NCBI RefSeq assembly: GCF_025833875.1
Contig: NZ_JAOYOD010000001.1
Location: 1 to 64,000, forward strand
Direction: 5' to 3'
DNA length: 64,000 nt
Origin: Reichenbachiella ulvae
GTDB taxonomy: Bacteria > Bacteroidota > Bacteroidia > Cytophagales > Cyclobacteriaceae
Shown one piece after another: positions 1-8,830 of this stretch. Positions within the stretch are counted from its first letter, which is position 1. The number at the start of each line of letters is the position of its first letter. Under the pieces are notes generated by a model. That model was not told the DNA's origin, did no database searches, and saw only the letters and a program-made list of their open reading frames with translations. The position numbers and the translations under genes are program-made.

Positions 1-1712
1 TCATCGGTCACTTCCAAAGAAATGACATACTCACCTGGTTCATTGATAGTAACAGTAGCCGAAGCTTGATCAGCATTTTGTATGGTAGGGCTAGAGGGGC
101 CAGATTTAACTGTCCATGCATATTTTATAATACTTCCATCCGGGTCAGAAGAAGCAGTTCCGTTTAAGCTAACAGTTTCACCTGAGTTGATTGTTTCTTT
201 GTCTACGCTGATACTGGCTATGGGGGCTTGATTAGTGGCACCAAACTCGAATGCACCGATATCGAACCCAGACCCGAAAGGACGTGCACCATTGTTGAAA
301 TCGAATGAAACTCCATAACTACTCACATCCGTACCTGCATCTATAGCAGTTGATCCTTCTAAAATGCTGTAATTGTCATTGCTAGGGTCTGCGAACTTGA
401 TGTCAGCAGTAAGGTTGTTGACTCCAGATGCAGTAGTTCTAGCAAAGAGGTTAGTTACTTTGACCGCTGTTTCTCTCAGTGCTTTTGCATTGTAATCGAT
501 AAAAGCCTCTTCTGCACTTTTCCAAAAACCACTATTGTCCAGATTGATTCCGGGATCTACGATGATATTGTTAGCAAAATAATTTTTGATATAGTCTCTG
601 CAATCTCCACCATTTGGAATACAAGTGTTCCAAAAAATGCCCGTACCGTAATTTCCTCCTGAGTTTCCTCCTGGTTCAATAATGGTATTGTTGATGAAGT
701 TGTAGGACTTGTCCAGATCAATGGAAGCATCACTGAATCTAAGGTGGATCCAGATACCGAACTCACCAGAGTAGGCTACTACGTTGTTGAAAAAAGTTAG
801 TCCTGAAAGCGCATTGATGATTTGAATACCTGTTTGATCTTCCAATGCATAATCTGGTTTTTGAATGACTTTGTTGTTGTAGAATTTCCCAGTACATCCA
901 GAACCTAATTGTATACCCGCATTGTGGTTGTTTTCCTTACTGGTACCATAACCATAGATAGTGTTATTGTAGACTTCTGTTGTTTCATCTCCCAATGACA
1001 CCTGAAGACCATCCCATCCGGTATCCTCAATGTAGTTGTTATAGACTTTGGTACCTACCATAAAATGAGCGAAAGGATCATCTATTCCATCACAACTTTT
1101 ACTAGTTGTTTCATAACCAAAAGATCCGCCCAAATACATACCTTCTCCACCAGTATCATGAATATAATTATCACGAACAATAATATTGTACATGGTGAAA
1201 TTTTCTCTCCATGTTCTATCATCATTACATTCTGGATCTGTTTTGGCCATGATGCCGGCAAATCCAGTTCCTGAAATTTCAGTGTGATCAATTTCGAAAT
1301 CTGTACTTAGGAAAGTAACTGAAATACCTACCCGACCAGTTGGTGTTTCGCTTACTTTAATACCGTATTCTTCGTTTTCGTCTCCTGTACCAGTCACTCT
1401 TACATAGGCGGACTCTCTCCATTGCATTCCGGTATATTGGTCAGATACAATGTTGACAGCACCATCACAATTGATGAAAGTTAACGGAGCTTCGGCAGTC
1501 CCTTTAAAATTTATCAATCTAAGGGCATTGTACTGACCACCCATCAAACAGAAGGTGTCACCGGGTTGGTAGTTAAAATCATCTCCATTTAGGACTTGAA
1601 GATTGGAGCTAGGGTTGATTGTGTGGTCACAATCGCATTGCGCTTTACTATGAAATGAGGTAAATAGAAAAAAGGCAAGAAGGATGCAGTTTAAGATTAA
1701 GGTAGATTTCAT
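1..1712 (-). CDS. Secreted parallel beta-helix/PKD protein, copy 1 (3' end outside window)
   Basis: This is the 5' part of a gene that runs off the left edge. Its start codon is the CAT at 1710-1712. It matches 2175-3886 base for base at a fixed offset of 2174; by eye I find only two differences (1446/3620 and 1524/3698), both synonymous third-position changes in Val and Ala codons. The visible protein has a signal peptide followed at once by a Cys-rich QCDCDH start, then a right-handed beta-helix region (repeated N-N-x-I/V turns such as NNTIYGYG and NYIHDTGG), then the start of a PKD domain. The family includes polysaccharide lyases and surface proteins; no catalytic residues can be named. 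The C-terminal sorting domain seen in copy 2 would lie beyond the window edge. Similarity stops right after the ATG, so the upstream DNA differs between copies. Confidence 0.85.
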   Translation of the reverse strand, partial: MKSTLILNCILLAFFLFTSFHSKAQCDCDHTINPSSNLQVLNGDDFNYQPGDTFCLMGGQYNALRLINFKGTAEAPLTFINCDGAVNIVSDQYTGMQWRESAYVRVTGTGDENEEYGIKVSETPTGRVGISVTFLSTDFEIDHTEISGTGFAGIMAKTDPECNDDRTWRENFTMYNIIVRDNYIHDTGGEGMYLGGSFGYETTSKSCDGIDDPFAHFMVGTKVYNNYIEDTGWDGLQVSLGDETTEVYNNTIYGYGTSKENNHNAGIQLGSGCTGKFYNNKVIQKPDYALEDQTGIQIINALSGLTFFNNVVAYSGEFGIWIHLRFSDASIDLDKSYNFINNTIIEPGGNSGGNYGTGIFWNTCIPNGGDCRDYIKNYFANNIIVDPGINLDNSGFWKSAEEAFIDYNAKALRETAVKVTNLFARTTASGVNNLTADIKFADPSNDNYSILEGSTAIDAGTDVSSYGVSFDFNNGARPFGSGFDIGAFEFGATNQAPIASISVDKETINSGETVSLNGTASSDPDGSIIKYAWTVKSGPSSPTIQNADQASATVTINEPGEYVISLEVTD

Positions 1713-1755
1713 GGTTTAGATAGGTTGTTTTTAAAGAATTCTTTTTCTTGATGAA

Positions 1756-1803
1756 CTTTGAATTAAAAAAAGGAACCCAATGAGCTCCTTTTTTAATTCA
1801 AAG
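1756..1803 (-). terminator. Rho-independent terminator between the two tandem copies
   Basis: Long AT-rich inverted repeat. The left arm at 1756-1774 and the right arm at 1786-1803 pair almost fully, with one A/T length bulge, around an 11-base loop. A GGA/TCC step closes the loop and A/T runs flank both sides, so it could work in either direction. It lies 29 bases past the stop of copy 2 and 44 bases before the start of copy 1, leaving little room for a promoter of copy 1. Confidence 0.65.
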
Positions 1804-1831
1804 ATTAACCTTCGTTTGTGTTGTGGTTGTA

Positions 1832-3886
1832 TTATTTTAAAATAATTCTTTCTACAGCATAGTCATTGTCACCTTTAATCATGATCATGACCATATTGCT
1901 GCCTTCACCTTGTATAAGGTGAGAAAGGTTTACTTGAGTATTATTTTCAATGTATGTTATTCTATTTCTAAAAAGGCTAGCGCCCGTTATAGAGAATACT
2001 TCAATATCAATTAGGCTACCTGATTCTTTATTCAATTCGAGATTAACTATACCGAAATTCGTTGGGTTAGGGTAGATGGATGTGATCAATGATGGGTTAT
2101 TCAATGCATCACCGACAGATAAAGGAGCTGATTCCACTGTTATAGTGATCTCATCACTAGCAGAGGCATCTAAATCATCGGTCACTTCCAAAGAAATGAC
2201 ATACTCACCTGGTTCATTGATAGTAACAGTAGCCGAAGCTTGATCAGCATTTTGTATGGTAGGGCTAGAGGGGCCAGATTTAACTGTCCATGCATATTTT
2301 ATAATACTTCCATCCGGGTCAGAAGAAGCAGTTCCGTTTAAGCTAACAGTTTCACCTGAGTTGATTGTTTCTTTGTCTACGCTGATACTGGCTATGGGGG
2401 CTTGATTAGTGGCACCAAACTCGAATGCACCGATATCGAACCCAGACCCGAAAGGACGTGCACCATTGTTGAAATCGAATGAAACTCCATAACTACTCAC
2501 ATCCGTACCTGCATCTATAGCAGTTGATCCTTCTAAAATGCTGTAATTGTCATTGCTAGGGTCTGCGAACTTGATGTCAGCAGTAAGGTTGTTGACTCCA
2601 GATGCAGTAGTTCTAGCAAAGAGGTTAGTTACTTTGACCGCTGTTTCTCTCAGTGCTTTTGCATTGTAATCGATAAAAGCCTCTTCTGCACTTTTCCAAA
2701 AACCACTATTGTCCAGATTGATTCCGGGATCTACGATGATATTGTTAGCAAAATAATTTTTGATATAGTCTCTGCAATCTCCACCATTTGGAATACAAGT
2801 GTTCCAAAAAATGCCCGTACCGTAATTTCCTCCTGAGTTTCCTCCTGGTTCAATAATGGTATTGTTGATGAAGTTGTAGGACTTGTCCAGATCAATGGAA
2901 GCATCACTGAATCTAAGGTGGATCCAGATACCGAACTCACCAGAGTAGGCTACTACGTTGTTGAAAAAAGTTAGTCCTGAAAGCGCATTGATGATTTGAA
3001 TACCTGTTTGATCTTCCAATGCATAATCTGGTTTTTGAATGACTTTGTTGTTGTAGAATTTCCCAGTACATCCAGAACCTAATTGTATACCCGCATTGTG
3101 GTTGTTTTCCTTACTGGTACCATAACCATAGATAGTGTTATTGTAGACTTCTGTTGTTTCATCTCCCAATGACACCTGAAGACCATCCCATCCGGTATCC
3201 TCAATGTAGTTGTTATAGACTTTGGTACCTACCATAAAATGAGCGAAAGGATCATCTATTCCATCACAACTTTTACTAGTTGTTTCATAACCAAAAGATC
3301 CGCCCAAATACATACCTTCTCCACCAGTATCATGAATATAATTATCACGAACAATAATATTGTACATGGTGAAATTTTCTCTCCATGTTCTATCATCATT
3401 ACATTCTGGATCTGTTTTGGCCATGATGCCGGCAAATCCAGTTCCTGAAATTTCAGTGTGATCAATTTCGAAATCTGTACTTAGGAAAGTAACTGAAATA
3501 CCTACCCGACCAGTTGGTGTTTCGCTTACTTTAATACCGTATTCTTCGTTTTCGTCTCCTGTACCAGTCACTCTTACATAGGCGGACTCTCTCCATTGCA
3601 TTCCGGTATATTGGTCAGAGACAATGTTGACAGCACCATCACAATTGATGAAAGTTAACGGAGCTTCGGCAGTCCCTTTAAAATTTATCAATCTAAGAGC
3701 ATTGTACTGACCACCCATCAAACAGAAGGTGTCACCGGGTTGGTAGTTAAAATCATCTCCATTTAGGACTTGAAGATTGGAGCTAGGGTTGATTGTGTGG
3801 TCACAATCGCATTGCGCTTTACTATGAAATGAGGTAAATAGAAAAAAGGCAAGAAGGATGCAGTTTAAGATTAAGGTAGATTTCAT
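1832..3886 (-). CDS. Secreted parallel beta-helix protein with PKD domain and T9SS sorting signal, copy 2
   Basis: A complete 684-residue protein. It has an N-terminal signal peptide (about 1-24, ending SKAQ), a right-handed beta-helix region (about 35-490) rich in N-N-x-V/I turns, a PKD domain (about 497-585, with SVDKETINSGE and SDPDGSIIKYAW), and a type A T9SS C-terminal domain (about 605-684) with the usual SIYPNPT opening and VERIILK end. It is therefore probably exported through SecYEG and then T9SS to the surface or medium. Beta-helix proteins in this setting often bind or cleave polysaccharides, but no lyase or hydrolase active site is clear, so activity is unassigned. It is in tandem with copy 1 and has its own terminator. 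No perfect TAnnTTTG promoter is seen upstream. Confidence 0.9.
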   Translation of the reverse strand: MKSTLILNCILLAFFLFTSFHSKAQCDCDHTINPSSNLQVLNGDDFNYQPGDTFCLMGGQYNALRLINFKGTAEAPLTFINCDGAVNIVSDQYTGMQWRESAYVRVTGTGDENEEYGIKVSETPTGRVGISVTFLSTDFEIDHTEISGTGFAGIMAKTDPECNDDRTWRENFTMYNIIVRDNYIHDTGGEGMYLGGSFGYETTSKSCDGIDDPFAHFMVGTKVYNNYIEDTGWDGLQVSLGDETTEVYNNTIYGYGTSKENNHNAGIQLGSGCTGKFYNNKVIQKPDYALEDQTGIQIINALSGLTFFNNVVAYSGEFGIWIHLRFSDASIDLDKSYNFINNTIIEPGGNSGGNYGTGIFWNTCIPNGGDCRDYIKNYFANNIIVDPGINLDNSGFWKSAEEAFIDYNAKALRETAVKVTNLFARTTASGVNNLTADIKFADPSNDNYSILEGSTAIDAGTDVSSYGVSFDFNNGARPFGSGFDIGAFEFGATNQAPIASISVDKETINSGETVSLNGTASSDPDGSIIKYAWTVKSGPSSPTIQNADQASATVTINEPGEYVISLEVTDDLDASASDEITITVESAPLSVGDALNNPSLITSIYPNPTNFGIVNLELNKESGSLIDIEVFSITGASLFRNRITYIENNTQVNLSHLIQGEGSNMVMIMIKGDNDYAVERIILK

Positions 3887-4056
3887 TATTTTAGATTTTT
3901 ATTGGATTGGTAAAATTGTTTATTCTACAGTACAATTGAAAGCTAAGGTTTCTTAATTTTCATTTCTTTTTGTCTGAGCGATCTTAATGTTGCTATAATA
4001 CATGTATTGACCTGTTTTTTGTCAAAGTCATATTTTCTACCCGTAATTGTTTAATT

Positions 4057-5121
4057 GTGTGTTTCAAGAATTTTTATGCTGTAGGGGCTGTTTCTCTTCT
4101 AACTGTTTTTGTTTTAACATTTATTGATCCGTCCTATTTTCCATTAACCAACTTGTCCTCAGTTATTTTGCCCATACTGGCTTTGTTGATGTTGGTTTTC
4201 ACCTTGTTGATGTTCTACAAGCAAAGAAGTTGGTACCTTCTTTATATGGCTGTAATGATTATATCTGTTTGGGTTTTTTCCGGGTTTTATTCCATAAGTG
4301 GTAAAGCTGTGGATGATTCTTCTTCGATGAACCTTGCAGTTTTAGACTATAATGTAAGTTTTTTTCGGGTTAGAAATGTTTTTCAGGAAGGCTATAATGA
4401 TCCCTATTTAAACTCAGATGTGTTGGGAGTACAAAATTTATGCAAGGATTTAAATCCGGATGTTATTTGCTTTCAAGAGTTTTTTAATGATCAGAACTCT
4501 CAAATTTACAATTCAATAACCCGATTTGGAGAGCTTGGTTATCAGTATTATTTAATGTCTAGTCCAAGACACGACAATGGTTTAAATAGAGGGTTGATCA
4601 CCTTTTCGAGGTTTCCAATTGTAAAAGCAGGAATTATTGTTCAATCCGAAAATAGATATAATGGAGCCATTTATACAGATCTGAAAATCAAAGAGGACAC
4701 CATAAGATTGATAAATGTGCATTTGAATTCAATGGAATTACACTTGAGTAGGAGAGGAAATCGAAATATTCTGAGCTACTTTTATGATACTTACACCAAT
4801 ACCAATAGAATCAAACAGAATCAGTTGAACACAATTTCGGCTTTTATTGATAATTCTGATATCCCAATTATAGTTGTAGGGGACTTTAATGACAATCAGT
4901 ACAGCTACACTTATAAACAATTAGCCTCTCGGTTCGCAAATGGACAAAAAGAATCTGGAAATGGCTTGGGACTTACTTACTACAGTAAAATTCCTTTATT
5001 GGCATTTAGAATTGACCATTTGTTTTATTCCCACTCCATCCGATCTATGGAGTTCAAAACATTAAGCAATTTCGATTATTCAGAACACAAACCCATTTGG
5101 GCCAAATTAAGTGTTAATTGA
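4057..5121 (+). CDS. Membrane-anchored endonuclease/exonuclease/phosphatase (EEP) family hydrolase
   Basis: A 354-residue protein. Three hydrophobic segments (about 8-24, 34-52, 58-78) are followed by an EEP domain from about residue 95. Visible catalytic-type residues are Glu141 (CFQEF), Asp276 and Asn278 (GDFND), Asp320 (RIDH) and His344 (SEHKP), the complete metal-dependent EEP set. The family includes nucleases, sphingomyelinases and inositol phosphatases. The membrane anchor suggests that the domain acts on a phosphodiester at the membrane or periplasmic face, but the substrate is unknown. The start is GTG; the frame is open back to a TAA at 3985 with no ATG or TTG. The last 8 bases overlap the convergent sulfotransferase gene. 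Confidence 0.85.
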   Translation: MCFKNFYAVGAVSLLTVFVLTFIDPSYFPLTNLSSVILPILALLMLVFTLLMFYKQRSWYLLYMAVMIISVWVFSGFYSISGKAVDDSSSMNLAVLDYNVSFFRVRNVFQEGYNDPYLNSDVLGVQNLCKDLNPDVICFQEFFNDQNSQIYNSITRFGELGYQYYLMSSPRHDNGLNRGLITFSRFPIVKAGIIVQSENRYNGAIYTDLKIKEDTIRLINVHLNSMELHLSRRGNRNILSYFYDTYTNTNRIKQNQLNTISAFIDNSDIPIIVVGDFNDNQYSYTYKQLASRFANGQKESGNGLGLTYYSKIPLLAFRIDHLFYSHSIRSMEFKTLSNFDYSEHKPIWAKLSVN

Positions 5122-6049
5122 GCCAACTGCTTAGATCACGTTCAATAAGACCCTCAAGATTTTTGATGTCTTCTTTGTAAATGTTTGTGATTTGCTTTTT
5201 GACCTCTCCTGACATTTTCTTTTTTTTAATGTTCTTATTTCGAAGACGTTCAATAGTGTCCTTTAAAACTCTATTCCCTTTGATTTTGGAATAAACGGCT
5301 GGTGATATTCCTTTAAGGCCTTTGATTAAGACACTCTTATTTCCGACTAATTTGTTGAAAAATTGATTCTTGACCACACCTGACTTGTTATAGGCCGTTG
5401 TAGAGTTAAAAGTGAATGATGGATCTACATCTAGAAATGTACAAATATCAGCCAACGTCTTGTCTCTATTGAATAGCAGATCTTCATGTAAGAATACTTT
5501 GATTTGTTTTGAGTCAAAGGCCTCATAAAACCGTTTGAGGTGTTGATAATAAAAACCTTCGTTGATTAAATCTGCTCTTTGCCACCAAATTGATGATTTG
5601 TCCAACACATCTTCATCAAAATTTCCTTCTGGCGCTTTATCAACTCTAAGGAGATGCATATACCTTGAATATATTCTTTCTGCGGGTTGTCGGATTACAG
5701 CAATCAATTTGGTGTCAGGAAGATGATTTTTAATGTTTGCAAGTGATTCAGACATACAAAGATAAGTGTTGGAAATCTCACCTATCACCTGATCATTTGC
5801 TGCATCTTTGAATAATTGAAGGTAAGAATCCCAATCAGTAATTGAGTTGTTAAAGTGATCTATGGTTTCTTGGTCGTTAAAATCCTCAGCATGGTGCTTT
5901 TCATATGCAAAAAAGTTCGGTTCTTTTATTGCAGGTAGATAAATATCAGGGTGTTGATTAAGATAAGCTTCTAATGCAGTAGTTCCAGATTTCCCTGCTC
6001 CAATGATAAGAAAATGAGGTAGTTTAGAAGATTGATTATTTAATGTCAT
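5114..6049 (-). CDS. PAPS-dependent sulfotransferase family protein
   Basis: A 311-residue cytoplasmic protein. The 5'-phosphosulfate-binding loop is at Lys20 (IIGAGKSGTTALEAYL) and the 3'-phosphate-binding stretch (VIRQPAERIYSRYMHLL) is near residues 115-132, as in the Sulfotransfer_1/3 families. A basic tail (KNIKKKKMSGEVKKQ) follows near 275-290. The family moves sulfate from PAPS to a hydroxyl or amino group of a carbohydrate or lipid. Among polysaccharide genes the likely acceptor is a sugar of the surface polymer or a lipid-linked precursor; this is inference. Its gene is divergent from the UbiA gene and overlaps the EEP gene at the stop codons. Confidence 0.85.
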   Translation of the reverse strand: MTLNNQSSKLPHFLIIGAGKSGTTALEAYLNQHPDIYLPAIKEPNFFAYEKHHAEDFNDQETIDHFNNSITDWDSYLQLFKDAANDQVIGEISNTYLCMSESLANIKNHLPDTKLIAVIRQPAERIYSRYMHLLRVDKAPEGNFDEDVLDKSSIWWQRADLINEGFYYQHLKRFYEAFDSKQIKVFLHEDLLFNRDKTLADICTFLDVDPSFTFNSTTAYNKSGVVKNQFFNKLVGNKSVLIKGLKGISPAVYSKIKGNRVLKDTIERLRNKNIKKKKMSGEVKKQITNIYKEDIKNLEGLIERDLSSWLN

Positions 6050-6124
6050 AACTATAGGATTTTTGATACCGCTAATTTGATATTTTGTTTACTTTGCCGA
6101 AAGAAATAAACCAAATACTAACCA

Positions 6125-7009
6125 TTGAAAGTATTAAAATTAATTCGTATCAAGCATTGGGTGAAGAATTCTTTTCTTTTCATCCCACTATTTTTCTCAG
6201 GTCAACTTACAGACTACAACCTTTATCCCAATCTATTACTGGGCTTTTTGGCTTTTAGCCTGATCGCTAGTGCAATTTATGTAATCAATGATTTGAAGGA
6301 TGTAGAGGCGGATAGATTACATCCAAAGAAGAAGGAACGACCAATTGCTTCAGGGGATATTTCTATCTCTGCAGCGATAATGATTTTTGGGCTACTAGTA
6401 CTGAGTGGAGGCACAATAGCCTATTTAGTAGAGTTGAAATTTGCCTTTGTCTTGTTGATATATTTTTTAATGAACTTGGCTTATACCCTAAAATTGAAAG
6501 AGATATCGATCATTGATATTGTTATAGTAGCAATTGGGTTTGTGCTCAGAATTAAGGCTGGTGGGATTATCTCAGATGTACCACTTTCTCAATGGATCAT
6601 CGTCATGGTGTTTTTATTGGCGGTATTGATGGCTGTAGCTAAAAGAAGGGACGATCTCATCATCAAACAAGAGTCTGGGCAAGATATGAGAAAAGTAGCC
6701 AAAACCTATTCTCTAGAATTTCTTAATGTTGCGTTATCTCTGGTAGCTGGAGTTATTTTTGTCAGCTATCTTATGTACTGCATGTCTCCAGAAGTGATCG
6801 AGAGAATGGGGACCTATCGTTTATTCTATACAGCACTTTTTGTATTAGTAGGGATCCTGCGCTATTTGCAACTGGGATTAGTAGAGAATGACACTGGATC
6901 ACCTACTCAAGTACTCTATAAAGACCGCTTTATTCAGATGGCCATATTGGGTTGGGTTGTTAGTTTTTACCTTTTGATCTACTTTAAGGATTTAACTATT
7001 TTTTCCTGA
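6125..7009 (+). CDS. UbiA-family polyprenyl-phosphate phosphoribosyltransferase-like protein (DPPR synthase type)
   Basis: A 294-residue multi-pass membrane enzyme. It carries the UbiA Asp-rich motif N55-D56-x-x-D59-x-x-x-D63 followed by HPKKKERPIASG, and a second polar loop near AVAKRRDDL. The opening (LIRIKHWVKNSFLFIPLFFSGQ) is the form I associate with decaprenyl-phosphate phosphoribosyltransferase (mycobacterial Rv3806c type), which joins phosphoribose from PRPP to a polyprenyl phosphate, rather than with quinone or heme prenyltransferases. The DprE2-like gene 1.8 kb downstream supports a lipid-linked pentose role. Its 3' end overlaps the GT-C gene by 14 bases. Just upstream are three TA-n-TTTG near-promoter motifs at 6073, 6081 and 6090. 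Confidence 0.8.
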   Translation: MKVLKLIRIKHWVKNSFLFIPLFFSGQLTDYNLYPNLLLGFLAFSLIASAIYVINDLKDVEADRLHPKKKERPIASGDISISAAIMIFGLLVLSGGTIAYLVELKFAFVLLIYFLMNLAYTLKLKEISIIDIVIVAIGFVLRIKAGGIISDVPLSQWIIVMVFLLAVLMAVAKRRDDLIIKQESGQDMRKVAKTYSLEFLNVALSLVAGVIFVSYLMYCMSPEVIERMGTYRLFYTALFVLVGILRYLQLGLVENDTGSPTQVLYKDRFIQMAILGWVVSFYLLIYFKDLTIFS

Positions 7010-8642
7010 CGTAAACCTCAATATCTGCATTGGTAGGAGTCCTTGGAGCAAGGAAACTATCCTTCAATTGGTAGTACTCCTTCAATGCTTCTCTTACTTC
7101 ATCTGGATAGAAATTGTTTAGTGTAGGTATGTATTCGAAAAGTACCATTTCATATTTCCCGTCTTTTATTTCCTGAACATATTCATCTACTTGGGGTTGG
7201 AATATTCCTACCCCTTTGTGGTACCAGAGAGGTTTCCCTTTTTCTAATTCAAAGCCTATCTCATATGCAAGAGGAGTTAGCTCGGTCATGTTAAGTACGG
7301 ATGGAGAATTCTTTTTAATTTCTGACATCTGCATCACACGTTCTATTCCCTTAACAGTGGATTCTGGCATGTAAATTCCGCGGAAAGCTCGAAGGTCTGA
7401 GAAAATCCACTCTGAGCGCTTTACAGTATTGCTTTCCTCTTTGATCATGAAGCTGTTTCGCGAAATCTCTTCGTAATCTACAGAACTAGATTCAGGCAAG
7501 GCTCTTTTTGCGATTCTGATGATATATTTTGAATACGTGCCAGACCACCAAATCATGACCAAGACTAAGATTGGAGCTAAGTTCTTGATTTGACTAAAGT
7601 TAAACTTGTTTTGCAATTGACTTAATAAGAAGGCAAAAGCAAAGCTGTGAAAGAAAATATTGTTGTTTGGCGGGGTATAACTCGTCACCTGAAATAATAG
7701 TGCTTCCACCAAAATACCCAATGCGAATAAGAAAAAAGTGAAGTCTGGCTTATTGTTTAAATAGGCCCTCAGATGTTGAGCCTTTACCATGAAAACTGCC
7801 AGAATAGCAGCCAGATAAAACTTTTCCCACATTGACTCAGTTAAAATGACTTCAATAAAATCTATGAGTCGAATTCTTGAGTTATGAGGCTCCTGTCCCA
7901 GATTAAACCAATATCCAATACCGTGTGCTACAAATGGTAAAAAGAATACAGCTATCCAAAGGCCATATAGCCCTAGGAACAAGGCTATATCCTTCCAGTT
8001 TTTGTCCAGAATGGCGTGGTAGGAGAAAAGAAAAAACGCTATTAAAAAGGCTAAGGCACCACCATCCTGCTTAGTAAAGAATGACAAAAACAAGAAAAGC
8101 GAACCTAAAATGATATTCATTAGGTTGTTCTTCAAGTTTTTCTTTCTCAGTAAAAATTTGAGAAGGAAAGAAAACCCCAATACTTCATAAACAATAACAG
8201 AGTGGTTATACCAAGGCCAAAAGTTGAAGAATGAATAAGAAAGGCAATAGACAAAAACAGATAGCACTCTAATGCCTGGATTGACTTTAAAACTTTTTAG
8301 AATAGAGTAAAATGCGAGTCCAGAAACTATATTAATGAATGCTTGAGCTTTGACTAGACTTAGAAAATAAGGTCCGAATATTTTAAAGAAAAGGGCGGGA
8401 ATTATCCAATATCCGAACCCCATGGGGAGTCCAAAATCTTTGTAGGGAATATGACCCTCTGATAATCTATAAGCTCCTTCCCATGAAAGGAAAATATTGA
8501 CCCTATAAGGAAAGGTGGTAAACAAGGGTACAATTGCGAAAATAATTATCATAGAAAGCGAAAGAATTCTAACCTGTTTTTCGCTAAGTTCTATTGTGGC
8601 CAATTCTTTTAATCGGCTCATCCAAGAAGTAGTATTAGTCAT
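6996..8642 (-). CDS. GT-C type multi-pass membrane glycosyltransferase (ArnT/GT39-like)
   Basis: A 548-residue protein. About ten or more hydrophobic helices occupy residues 25-380 and a soluble C-terminal part covers about 390-548. The first external loop carries the GT-C style W-E-G-A-Y and G-H-I-P-Y-x-D-F-G-L-P-M-G pattern, with an acidic residue right after the first helix. Such enzymes use polyprenyl-phosphate sugars on the periplasmic face. Lying between a phosphoribosyl-polyprenol synthase gene and a DprE2-like gene, it is a reasonable user of the lipid-linked pentose, but donor and acceptor are not proven. It is transcribed towards the UbiA gene and overlaps its end by 14 bases. Confidence 0.75.
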   Translation of the reverse strand: MTNTTSWMSRLKELATIELSEKQVRILSLSMIIIFAIVPLFTTFPYRVNIFLSWEGAYRLSEGHIPYKDFGLPMGFGYWIIPALFFKIFGPYFLSLVKAQAFINIVSGLAFYSILKSFKVNPGIRVLSVFVYCLSYSFFNFWPWYNHSVIVYEVLGFSFLLKFLLRKKNLKNNLMNIILGSLFLFLSFFTKQDGGALAFLIAFFLFSYHAILDKNWKDIALFLGLYGLWIAVFFLPFVAHGIGYWFNLGQEPHNSRIRLIDFIEVILTESMWEKFYLAAILAVFMVKAQHLRAYLNNKPDFTFFLFALGILVEALLFQVTSYTPPNNNIFFHSFAFAFLLSQLQNKFNFSQIKNLAPILVLVMIWWSGTYSKYIIRIAKRALPESSSVDYEEISRNSFMIKEESNTVKRSEWIFSDLRAFRGIYMPESTVKGIERVMQMSEIKKNSPSVLNMTELTPLAYEIGFELEKGKPLWYHKGVGIFQPQVDEYVQEIKDGKYEMVLFEYIPTLNNFYPDEVREALKEYYQLKDSFLAPRTPTNADIEVYVRKK

Positions 8643-8830
8643 TAGAAGAAGGTTGTTTTGAATTGCATAGTTAAGAAAATATATTCTTTGCTAAATATCA
8701 TTTCGATAAAAATTGATAAGTGTTAATAAAACTTATTATTTAGAGGTTGGATTGGAGCATGTTCTGATTGAGCAGATCAGATGCCTTAAACCTAGTTTTC
8801 AATCAGCATAAAATATTAGAACTAAAACAA

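Noticed and set aside
1..3886. The duplicated beta-helix gene as a mobile element or integrated array
   Set aside because: No transposase, terminal inverted repeats or target-site duplication can be seen; a simple tandem duplication explains it.
6073..6096. Three TA-n-TTTG motifs as a multiple promoter for the UbiA gene
   Set aside because: Each lacks one base of the TAnnTTTG spacing and there is no matching -33 box, so I note them only in the gene entry.
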